DNA of 34,335 nucleotides from the NCBI GenBank assembly GCA_029560415.1, contig JAKQKY010000389.1, forward strand, positions 1-34,335, read 5' to 3'. Shown here piece after piece: positions 18,856-25,820 of the stretch. The position numbers and the translations under genes were made by a program. This stretch comes from Bacteroidota bacterium. Lineage in GTDB: Bacteria; Bacteroidota; Bacteroidia; Chitinophagales; Chitinophagaceae. Under the pieces are notes generated by a model, which saw nothing but the letters and a program-made list of their open reading frames with translations, searched no databases and was not told where the DNA came from. Numbering within the stretch: position 1 is the first letter of the stretch; the number at the start of each line of letters is the position of its first letter.

Positions 18856-19836
18856 ATGAAAAAAACGATCTTTGTTTTTGCAACAGGCATCCTGTTTGCA
18901 TTTGGTTGTAACAAAACATCCATAGTAGAAGAGAACCAGATTGCGGATGACCTCGCAGCTCCAACCGCTCAACGCAGGTGTGCATCCCAGGAAGTATTGG
19001 AACGTTTATTAAAAGAAGATCCTTCGCTCGCAGGCAGGATGAATGACATTGAAAATTTCACAACCCGATTTACAGAAGATCCAACTGCATTCCGCCTGGT
19101 AAATGGCGTTATTGAAATTCCTGTTGTAGTAAATGTATTGTACAGAACAGCAGCTGAAAACATTTCAGATGCACAGATCGCTTCCCAGATCACCGTATTA
19201 AACAAAGATTTCCAGGCGTTGAACACAGATTATAACTCAACTCCATCGATCTTTCAATCGGTACGTTCCGGAAATACCAATGTTCGTTTTGTACTGGATC
19301 AAACCATTCGCAAATCAACAACCAAATCGAGTTGGACTACCAATGATGCTATGAAAAAAACATCAAAGGGCGGATTAAATCCAACCAGTCCCACAACCAA
19401 ACTAAACCTATGGTGCTGTAACCTGGGTGGTGGTATTTTAGGATATGCGCAGTTCCCTGGCGGAAGCAGTTCAACAGATGGTGTGGTGATCGACAACAAT
19501 GCGTTTGGAAGTACAGGCACGGTTTCAGCTCCATACAACAAAGGCAGAACAGCGACTCATGAAGTGGGTCACTGGCTGAATCTTCGCCATATCTGGGGTG
19601 ATGCAACCTGCGGCAACGACCAGGTAGGTGATACGCCATTGCACAATACCGCCAACTATGGTTGCCCAACATACCCGCATCGCAGTACCTGTTCGGGAAC
19701 CCCGGTTGAAATGACCATGAATTATATGGACTATACCGATGATGCCTGCATGTATATGTTCACTGCAGGACAAAAAACCAGGATGCAGGCTGTATTTGCA
19801 GCCGGTGGCGCAAGAAACAGTTTTGCCCAGCCATAA
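18856..19836 (+). CDS. M43 (pappalysin/cytophagalysin) family zinc metalloprotease, lipoprotein
   Basis: A 326-residue metzincin protease. The zinc site HEVGHWLNLRH is at 235-245 (H235, H239, H245 as ligands, E236 as catalytic base), followed by IWGD. The Met-turn is NYMDYTDD with M291. These, with the CGNDQVGDTP and NYGCPTYPH segments between them, are diagnostic for family M43. The N-terminus MKKTIFVFATGILFAFGC reads as a lipoprotein signal with C18, so the enzyme is probably membrane-anchored and surface or periplasm facing. The cysteine-rich C-terminal half suggests disulfides. It lacks a T9SS tail, unlike many larger M43 members. A terminator follows, so it is probably transcribed alone. 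Confidence 0.93.
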   Translation: MKKTIFVFATGILFAFGCNKTSIVEENQIADDLAAPTAQRRCASQEVLERLLKEDPSLAGRMNDIENFTTRFTEDPTAFRLVNGVIEIPVVVNVLYRTAAENISDAQIASQITVLNKDFQALNTDYNSTPSIFQSVRSGNTNVRFVLDQTIRKSTTKSSWTTNDAMKKTSKGGLNPTSPTTKLNLWCCNLGGGILGYAQFPGGSSSTDGVVIDNNAFGSTGTVSAPYNKGRTATHEVGHWLNLRHIWGDATCGNDQVGDTPLHNTANYGCPTYPHRSTCSGTPVEMTMNYMDYTDDACMYMFTAGQKTRMQAVFAAGGARNSFAQP

Positions 19837-19861
19837 ACTTTCAGATCATATTCCTTCATAG

Positions 19862-19892
19862 ATAGGTTGCCTCAACGGCAGCCTATTTTTTT
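19862..19892 (+). terminator. Terminator after the M43 protease gene
   Basis: A 10-bp stem with one G-U pair (ATAGGTTGCC / GGCAGCCTAT), loop TCAAC, and a run of seven T starting at 19886. It lies 25 nt downstream of the protease stop codon. Confidence 0.85.
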
Positions 19893-19978
19893 AAAGCCAT
19901 ACAACTGAATTTTTTTTCAGAAAGAATTGCGACCAGATTTGATCGTGACGGCTCACAGATATTTAATAGTTTTGAAGC

Positions 19979-21823
19979 ATGCCTGTAAAATTTCGATTTG
20001 TATTACGTTATTGGTTATCCTGGATATTGATTTTTGAAATAGCCCGGATCATTTTTCTTCTGTATAATTTCCGGGAAGTAAAGCAGCATGATTTTTTTAC
20101 TATTCTAAAAAGCCTGTTATATGGATTACGTATGGATGCTTCCATGGCAAGCTACATAACCATCCCGGTATGCCTGTTCTGTATGGCTGGCATTTTCATC
20201 CGTTATTTTAATATGTCGGGCATCTATAAAATTTATACAGCCATTATCCTGTTTCCCGTTTTGCTGATCATTTATTGTGATCTGCCAGCTTTCAACGCCT
20301 GGGGTCAGCGATTAGACGCTGCCCCATTAAAATATTTATCATCTCCTAAAGAAGCCTGGGCCTCTGTTAGCAACCTCCCGGTTTTCTGGATCTTTTTATT
20401 TTTATTGCTGAATTATTTCGTTGCGTATCGTTTTTTTGCCCGGATGATAGAAGAGAAATTCGAGGTTTACCAAAAACAACAACACCGGGTTTTGCAACTG
20501 GTCATTTTAATTTTATTCAGTGCTGCACTTATCATACCCCTCAGGGGTGGCTTTCAACTGGCACCTCTTAATCAAAGCAGTGTTTATTATTCCAATGATA
20601 ATTTTGCCAACCTGAGTGCCATCAATGTAACCTGGAATTTCATGCATTCCATTTCACATCATACTAGCTCATCAGAAAACCCCTTTGCGTACCTTGATAA
20701 AAATGAATCCCGTTCCCTGAAAGACAGTTTGTTGATACAACAAGGAACAACCGAAAAACTGATCGACCTAACGGCAACGCCTAACCCAAATATCATATTG
20801 GTGGTTTGGGAAAGCTTTACCGAAAAAGCCATCCATACCACTAAGGATGGAATAGAAGTTACCCCTGGCTTTAACCAGTTAACGAAAGAAGGCATTTACT
20901 TCCCGGATATTTATGCAACCGGCGACCGAACAGATAAAGGCATTGTGGGTATCCTAAGCGGCTATCCTGCCCAGCCTACTACTTCCATCATTAAGATTCC
21001 CCAGAAAGCAAATAAATTGCCCAACCTGGTGAAACTCTTTGCTGACAAAGGCTTTCATACTTCATTCTACTATGGTGGTGAGCTGGAGTTTGCCAATATG
21101 AAAGCCTACCTATTGGGAAGTGGCTTTGAAAAATTTACCAGCAAGGCTGATTTTGAATCACGTGACCAGAATTCGAAATGGGGTGCTCATGATCATATTG
21201 TGAAAAACAAATTATTGCAGGAGCTTCCGACAATGAAACAACCCTTTTTTACAACCTGGCTCACGTTGAGCAGCCATGAACCTTATGAAACGCCGGTACC
21301 ATCTGTCATAAAAGGAAAAGACGATGAATCACTTTTCCTGAATTCCATTCATTATACAGATTCTACCATATTTGAACTGGTTAACCAATGTAAAAAACAA
21401 CCCTGGTGGAACAATACCATCTTAATCATCATTGCCGATCATGGCCATCGCTTACCCAGGACTGGTAGCAGGGTTGATGATTTTAAAATTCCTATGTTAT
21501 GGCTTGGGGGTGCCATTAAAAAACAACCCGGAGAGATCGCAATAACCGGTTCCCAGGTAGATCTCCCGGCTACCCTTTTAGCCCAGTATGGCTTTGCGCA
21601 AAATCCTTTTCCCTGGAGTAAGAACCTACTGGGTAATCCTTTAAAGCAATGGGCTTATTTTTCTTTCAACAATGGATTTGGATATGTTGAACCAGGCAGT
21701 TATTTTATTTTCGACAATGTAGGAAAGCGCATGATCGAACAAAAAGGGCCTGTTCCCGAAACCATGATCAGGAAAGGAAAGGCCATGCAACAGGAAAGTT
21801 TTGGCGATTACTTGCTTAAGTAA
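19979..21823 (+). CDS. LTA synthase family membrane sulfatase (phosphoglycerol/phosphoethanolamine transferase-like)
   Basis: A 614-residue protein with about five N-terminal membrane helices (to ~190) and a periplasmic alkaline-phosphatase-fold sulfatase domain from ~268. The domain shows NIILVVWESF with metal ligand E278, GDRTDKG with the likely nucleophile T318, WGAHDHIV, LSSHEPYETP, and IIIADHGHRLP with the Asp-His metal pair. This is the arrangement of LtaS-like enzymes that move phosphoglycerol or a similar head group. The organism is probably Gram-negative and lacks lipoteichoic acid, so a periplasmic glycan or lipid is the more likely acceptor (inference). It begins after the terminator of the protease gene and is followed after 65 nt by the proline-rich gene. 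Confidence 0.9.
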   Translation: MPVKFRFVLRYWLSWILIFEIARIIFLLYNFREVKQHDFFTILKSLLYGLRMDASMASYITIPVCLFCMAGIFIRYFNMSGIYKIYTAIILFPVLLIIYCDLPAFNAWGQRLDAAPLKYLSSPKEAWASVSNLPVFWIFLFLLLNYFVAYRFFARMIEEKFEVYQKQQHRVLQLVILILFSAALIIPLRGGFQLAPLNQSSVYYSNDNFANLSAINVTWNFMHSISHHTSSSENPFAYLDKNESRSLKDSLLIQQGTTEKLIDLTATPNPNIILVVWESFTEKAIHTTKDGIEVTPGFNQLTKEGIYFPDIYATGDRTDKGIVGILSGYPAQPTTSIIKIPQKANKLPNLVKLFADKGFHTSFYYGGELEFANMKAYLLGSGFEKFTSKADFESRDQNSKWGAHDHIVKNKLLQELPTMKQPFFTTWLTLSSHEPYETPVPSVIKGKDDESLFLNSIHYTDSTIFELVNQCKKQPWWNNTILIIIADHGHRLPRTGSRVDDFKIPMLWLGGAIKKQPGEIAITGSQVDLPATLLAQYGFAQNPFPWSKNLLGNPLKQWAYFSFNNGFGYVEPGSYFIFDNVGKRMIEQKGPVPETMIRKGKAMQQESFGDYLLK

Positions 21824-21888
21824 AAAAACTTTCAAATAAAATATGGAAACAGGACGATCTTTCATCTCATTCTGAAATAACATTCATT

Positions 21889-22320
21889 ATGGAAAAGAAA
21901 ATTGTCATACTAGCCGTATGCATCAGTGTTGTGACTGTATGTGGCCATGCACAGCAAAGAAAACAGGTTGCACCGCCACCACCGCCGCCTCCACCAATGG
22001 AGATGGTCGCAATACCTCCACCTCCTCCGCCCCCGCCACCGCCACCACCTACAGCCCCTGAAGCACCTGCAGAAGATGCCAGGGAAATCGTAAACAACAA
22101 TGGTTATGATGTTTCTGTACAGCAGAACAATGGTAATGGCATGGTTGTATTGAAAAAAGATGGCGTCACCCGGCGGATAAAATTATCTACCTGGAATGCC
22201 AATCGTAAATATTATGAAAAAAAATACGGACAGTTACCTCCGCCGCCACCTCCTCCTCCTGCACCACCAACACCAGGAGACATAAAATTTACAGCTCCCA
22301 TCATTCAAAAAGATGCATAA
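21889..22320 (+). CDS. Exported polyproline protein of unknown function
   Basis: A 143-residue protein. An N-terminal signal peptide (about 1-21, ending GHAQ) is followed by runs of 8 and 12 consecutive prolines (29-54), a compact folded core of about 45 residues (VNNNGYDVSVQQ to NRKYYEKKYGQLP), and a third run of 8 prolines. The core has an alternating hydrophobic pattern with VVLKKDGVTRRIKL. The reverse-strand glycine-rich frame is only a shadow. Proline runs of this length normally need EF-P to be translated and form a stiff rod, which suggests a spacer in the periplasm or cell wall (inference). I do not recognise a named family. It ends 1 nt before a bidirectional terminator. Confidence 0.82.
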   Translation: MEKKIVILAVCISVVTVCGHAQQRKQVAPPPPPPPPMEMVAIPPPPPPPPPPPPTAPEAPAEDAREIVNNNGYDVSVQQNNGNGMVVLKKDGVTRRIKLSTWNANRKYYEKKYGQLPPPPPPPPAPPTPGDIKFTAPIIQKDA

Positions 22321-22321
22321 A

Positions 22322-22350
22322 AAAAGCCCGCCAAATCAAGGCGGGCTTTT
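22322..22350. terminator. Bidirectional terminator between convergent genes
   Basis: A perfect 11-bp stem (AAAAGCCCGCC / GGCGGGCTTTT) with a 7-nt loop. The A run on the left and T run on the right allow it to act for the polyproline gene (+) and for iscA (-), whose stop is 20 nt away. Confidence 0.92.
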
Positions 22351-22370
22351 CATTTAAATATCATTAGATA

Positions 22371-22721
22371 TTATACTGCAAAGCTTTCTCCACAACCGCA
22401 ACTACGGCTCGCATTGGGATTATTAAAATAAAACCCTTTGCCATTCAATCCATCACTGAATTCCAGCTCCGTATTCACGAGGTATAAAAAACTCTTCAGG
22501 TCGGTAACGATCTTCATGCCTTTGTCTTCAAACACCTGGTCCATCGGTTTGGTCTCATTGTCGAAATCAAGTTTATAACTTAACCCGCTGCAACCACCAC
22601 CGACTACGCCTACCCGAAGAAAATAGGAAGGATCATCTTTAACGCCGGCATCCTGCATAAGCTGTTCAACTTTTGCCTTTGCCTTATCGCTGATGTATAT
22701 ACTGTTATCTGTTGCTACCAT
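22371..22721 (-). CDS. iscA: Iron-sulfur cluster assembly A-type carrier (HesB/IscA family)
   Basis: A 116-residue A-type carrier that receives or transfers Fe-S clusters. The three conserved cysteines are C44 (GGGCSGLSY) and C108/C110 (SCGCGESF), the family cluster-binding set. Length is normal. It is the third gene after iscS and iscU on the reverse strand, 49 nt downstream of iscU, which fits the Isc assembly operon. The short intergenic stretch before it is AT-rich and has a TTTGGAAATTTGGA motif similar to the repeat further upstream. IscA, ErpA and SufA types cannot be told apart with confidence; the neighbours favour IscA. Confidence 0.93.
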   Translation of the reverse strand: MVATDNSIYISDKAKAKVEQLMQDAGVKDDPSYFLRVGVVGGGCSGLSYKLDFDNETKPMDQVFEDKGMKIVTDLKSFLYLVNTELEFSDGLNGKGFYFNNPNASRSCGCGESFAV

Positions 22722-22770
22722 GCTGATTTAAAAATTTGGAAATTTGGATATGCATCAATTTTTCAATGGA

Positions 22771-23187
22771 TTAATGCACTACGCTTTCTTCAAACTTTAT
22801 TTTTTCGAGACCGTTCTTCTGGCGGTAATCATTGATAGCCGCTTTAATAGCGTCCTCTGCCAATACAGAACAATGGATCTTTACCGGGGGAAGATTTAAC
22901 TCCTCAACGATATCCATATTATCAATCTTAAGTGCTTCATCAACGCTTTTTCCTTTCAGCCATTCGGTGGCCAGGGAAGAAGAAGCAATGGCTGATCCGC
23001 AACCAAAAGTTTTGAATTTAGCATCGGTAATGGTTCCTGCATCATCCACTTCGATCTGAAGACGCATTACGTCGCCACATTCGGGAGCGCCCACCAAACC
23101 GGTACCCACGTTCTTGCTCGATTTATCCAGGGTTCCAACATTTTTTGGATTCTGATAGTGATCAATTACTTTTTCTGAGTATGCCAT
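22771..23187 (-). CDS. iscU: Iron-sulfur cluster scaffold protein IscU
   Basis: A 138-residue scaffold on which [2Fe-2S] and [4Fe-4S] clusters are built. The three cluster cysteines are C37 (PECGD), C63 (FGCGSAIASSS) and C106 (KIHCSVLAEDA). D39 next to C37 is also conserved. The LPPVK motif (99-103), recognised by the HscA chaperone in Isc systems, is intact, which separates it from SufU/NifU. It sits between iscS and iscA. The 154-nt gap to iscS is filled by a tandem repeat. No iscR, hscA/B or fdx gene is in the window. Confidence 0.96.
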   Translation of the reverse strand: MAYSEKVIDHYQNPKNVGTLDKSSKNVGTGLVGAPECGDVMRLQIEVDDAGTITDAKFKTFGCGSAIASSSLATEWLKGKSVDEALKIDNMDIVEELNLPPVKIHCSVLAEDAIKAAINDYRQKNGLEKIKFEESVVH

Positions 23188-23191
23188 GATT

Positions 23192-23323
23192 GTTAATTTG
23201 AAAATGATTTGATTTGAAAATTGTTCAATTTGAAAATTTGAAAATGATTCAATTTGAAAATGATTTGATTTGAAGATGGTTCAATTTGAAAATTTGAAGA
23301 TGATTCAATTTGAAAAGTCTTCG
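23192..23323. repeat. 56-bp tandem repeat (about 2.3 copies) between iscS and iscU
   Basis: Alternating 32-nt and 24-nt blocks: 23192-23223, 23224-23247, 23248-23279, 23280-23303, then a partial third 32-nt block from 23304. All blocks share the core TTCAATTTGAAAAT. Within the 56-bp unit, copies differ by few substitutions and no indels. The array fills nearly the whole iscS-iscU spacer and would be part of their transcript. Confidence 0.85.
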
Positions 23324-23341
23324 GTTTAAAAATATTTTAAT

Positions 23342-24559
23342 TTAGTGAGCAGCCCATTCGATGCTGTTCAGGTCGATGCCCTCTTTGTACATTTCCCAAA
23401 GTGGACTCATTTCCCTGAGCTTGATCACTGTTTCACTGATGGCCTTAATGGTATAATCAATTTCTTCTTCATTGGTAAACCTGCTCAATCCGAAACGCAG
23501 TGAACTATGTGCCAGGTCATCGCCTAGTCCCAAAGCTTTTAAAACATAAGATGGTTCAAGCGATGCTGAAGTACAGGCAGATCCTGAACTCAAGGCAATG
23601 TTCTTATTAAAGCCCATCAGCAATCCTTCGCCCTCTACGTGCTTGAAAGATATATTGCTCACATGTGGCAGACGGTGTTCGCGGCTACCATTCACATAAG
23701 CTTCTTCCAGTAATAACAATGATGTTTCCAGTTTATCCCTGAGTTTGATGATGCGTTTGGTATCAGAATCCATTTCCAGCATACAGAGTTCACAGGCTTT
23801 TCCGAAACCTACTATACCAGGAACGTTCAGTGTTCCGCTGCGCATGCCTCTTTCGTGACCGCCACCATCCATCTGGGCTGTTACTTTAACCCTTGGATTT
23901 TTACGGCGAACATATAATGCACCAACACCTTTCGGTCCGTACATTTTATGGGCAGTAAAGGCCATCAGGTCAATGCCATCTTTATTTACATCAACCGGTA
24001 TTTTACCTACGGCTTGTGTTGCATCGGTAAAAACAAGTGCACCGTGTTTACGGGCAATCGCACTGATTTCTTTGATCGGTTGAATCGTTCCGATCTCATT
24101 GTTGGCATACATGATGGCAACCAAAATCGTGGTTGGTTTCATAGCAGCTTCCAGTTCTTTCAGATCGATCAATCCTTCTGCATTTACCTGCAGGTAAGTA
24201 ACCTCACCTCCCAGTTTTTCAATGTGCTTACAGGTATCAAGTACAGCTTTGTGTTCGGTAGTTGCGGTAATGATATGGTTTCCTTTTGAAGCATACATTT
24301 CAAACACACCTTTGATTCCCAGGTTATCGGCTTCTGTAGCGCCTGAAGTAAAGATGATCTCTTTAGGATCTGCACCAATCAGTTTGGCCACCTGCTCCCT
24401 CGCATAGTCCACAGCTTCTTCAGCCTCCCATCCAAAAGGATGATTCCTGCTGGCTGCATTTCCAAAGTGCTGCAGGAAATAAGGGGTCATGGCTTCCAGC
24501 ACCCTTGGGTCCATGGGTGTAGTAGCGTTATTATCCAGGTAAATCGGCAATTTCAACAT
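23342..24559 (-). CDS. iscS: Cysteine desulfurase IscS
   Basis: A 405-residue PLP enzyme that takes sulfur from cysteine and hands it to IscU. The PLP lysine is K205 in [12 protein letters not shown]103 ([11 protein letters not shown]) stacks on the cofactor in the family; the active-site cysteine is C329 in [17 protein letters not shown], on the long mobile loop typical of the IscS (group I) type. The N-terminus [15 protein letters not shown] is standard, which supports the ATG at 24559. It is the first gene of iscS-iscU-iscA and is divergent from the epimerase gene across 144 nt. A Bacteroidota-type promoter motif lies 36 nt upstream. Confidence 0.96.
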   Translation of the reverse strand: MLKLPIYLDNNATTPMDPRVLEAMTPYFLQHFGNAASRNHPFGWEAEEAVDYAREQVAKLIGADPKEIIFTSGATEADNLGIKGVFEMYASKGNHIITATTEHKAVLDTCKHIEKLGGEVTYLQVNAEGLIDLKELEAAMKPTTILVAIMYANNEIGTIQPIKEISAIARKHGALVFTDATQAVGKIPVDVNKDGIDLMAFTAHKMYGPKGVGALYVRRKNPRVKVTAQMDGGGHERGMRSGTLNVPGIVGFGKACELCMLEMDSDTKRIIKLRDKLETSLLLLEEAYVNGSREHRLPHVSNISFKHVEGEGLLMGFNKNIALSSGSACTSASLEPSYVLKALGLGDDLAHSSLRFGLSRFTNEEEIDYTIKAISETVIKLREMSPLWEMYKEGIDLNSIEWAAH

Positions 24560-24594
24560 AAAAATTCAATAAGTTTTTCTATTGACTTATAACC

Positions 24595-24602
24595 CAAAAT
24601 TA
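24595..24602 (-). promoter_or_regulatory. Possible Bacteroidota -7 promoter element for the isc operon
   Basis: The reverse strand reads TAATTTTG, matching the TAnnTTTG consensus known for Bacteroidota housekeeping promoters, 36 nt before the iscS start codon. No good -33 TTTG element was found at the expected distance, so confidence is limited. Confidence 0.4.
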
Positions 24603-24703
24603 CTATAAAAGGTTTTATTTTGACGAATGATTGTTCTTCTGTGGGTAGATTTAACGTATTTCGTAAATGGACTATTGCCCCATATTAAAATATAAGCTGA
24701 TAT

Positions 24704-25105
24704 ATGAAAAATGTAGAACACATTGGGATCGCAGTTAAAAACCTGGGTGTTTCCATCCCTCTTTTTGAAAAACTACTGAATACTTCCTGTTATAAAACGG
24801 AAACCGTTGCAAGCGAGCAGGTTAATACCGCTTTTTTTCAGACAGGTGAGACAAAAATTGAACTATTGGAAAGTGCTACCTCAGATGGTGTGATTGCCCG
24901 TTATATTGAGAAGAAAGGAGAAGGCATTCACCATATTGCTTTTGAAGTAACCGATATCAAGGCTGAAATGAGCAGGTTACAGGCAGATGGATTCGTATTA
25001 TTGAATACAGAACCAAAAATTGGTGCCGACCAAAAACTGGTTTGCTTTTTACATCCAAAAGGAACCAATGGGGTGCTGATCGAAATTTGCCAGGCGATTC
25101 GTTAA
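24704..25105 (+). CDS. mce: Methylmalonyl-CoA epimerase
   Basis: A 133-residue vicinal-oxygen-chelate fold enzyme that interconverts (R)- and (S)-methylmalonyl-CoA. The family pattern is complete: VEHIGIAVKNL with metal ligand H6, FFQTGETKIELLES, GEGIHHIAFEV (H76/H77, one a metal ligand), FLHPKGTNGVLIEICQ with E127. Length is normal. It connects propionyl-CoA carboxylase products with methylmalonyl-CoA mutase, a B12-binding subunit of which lies at 1279-1692. The gene stands alone, divergent from iscS and convergent with the response regulator. Confidence 0.94.
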   Translation: MKNVEHIGIAVKNLGVSIPLFEKLLNTSCYKTETVASEQVNTAFFQTGETKIELLESATSDGVIARYIEKKGEGIHHIAFEVTDIKAEMSRLQADGFVLLNTEPKIGADQKLVCFLHPKGTNGVLIEICQAIR

Positions 25106-25147
25106 ATCGTTTTAAGTTCCATATAGAACTTAGAAGATCTTCAGTAT

Positions 25148-25783
25148 CTAAGACAACAATTTATATTCCCTTCCTATTTTCAACAGCATCTGGAGATTAT
25201 TTGCGTTGAATTTTTTAAACAGGTTCTTGCGATGTGTTTCAACTGTGTGATGACTGAGATATAATTTTTCGGCGATCTGCGGGCCGGTCAATCCATCGGA
25301 TAATAATTGCATGATCTCTTTTTCCCGGCGTGTAATGACCGGTACACTGCTTACTCCATTTTGCAGGCTGTGAAAGTTTTCCAATACTTTTTGATTGGCT
25401 GCTTTACTGAGGTAAATTTTTCCATCGAGAACTGTATCGATGGCCTCTAGTAGTTCTTCCCGTTCCATATTTTTCAACAGGTATCCATTGCCGCCTTTTT
25501 GCATAAAATGAATGATGATGCCCGCTTCATTGGTTGAAGTAAGTCCGAGGATCTTACAATCTTTATACAGGTTTCGGATCTCACCGCAAAGCTGCAGCCC
25601 ATCCATATCCGGAAGACTGATATCGAGTAAAACGATATCCGGAATTTCCTGCTCAAGAAATACCAATGCTTCCGAAGCGGTTTTACAGGCACCAATGATC
25701 GTGATGGTTTGCACATCATGCAACATGGTCCTAACTCCATCTATCACCAGTGGATGATCGTCAATGATCAATATCTTATACAT
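25148..25783 (-). CDS. NarL/FixJ-family response regulator (pair 1)
   Basis: A 211-residue regulator. The receiver domain has the acidic pair D8/D9 (LIIDDHP), phospho-acceptor D54 (VLLDISLP), the switch Thr in LGLTST, and the conserved Lys in GYLLKN. The C-terminal LuxR-type helix-turn-helix (about 147-205, ITRREKEIMQLLSDGLTGPQIAEKLYLSHHTVETHRKNLFKKF) binds DNA. The start at 25783 (MYKILIIDDHP) fits the domain; the longer reading to 25831 overlaps the kinase gene and adds an unrelated leader. It lies 37 nt after the kinase stop and is almost certainly its partner. Targets are unknown. Confidence 0.93.
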   Translation of the reverse strand: MYKILIIDDHPLVIDGVRTMLHDVQTITIIGACKTASEALVFLEQEIPDIVLLDISLPDMDGLQLCGEIRNLYKDCKILGLTSTNEAGIIIHFMQKGGNGYLLKNMEREELLEAIDTVLDGKIYLSKAANQKVLENFHSLQNGVSSVPVITRREKEIMQLLSDGLTGPQIAEKLYLSHHTVETHRKNLFKKFNANNLQMLLKIGREYKLLS

Positions 25784-25820
25784 ACTACAACTAATTAAAT
25801 TTTTAAGTAAATACCATCTA

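Noticed and set aside
21867..22100. Reverse-strand glycine-rich frame
   Set aside because: It is the complement of the proline codon runs in the real forward gene, which has a signal peptide and a terminator.
23192..23323. CRISPR array
   Set aside because: The blocks are directly adjacent variants of one AT-rich motif, with no unique spacers and no cas genes nearby.
25113..25132. Terminator between the epimerase and response-regulator genes
   Set aside because: The 7-bp AT-rich stem (TAAGTTC / GAACTTA) lacks a T run and is too weak to call.
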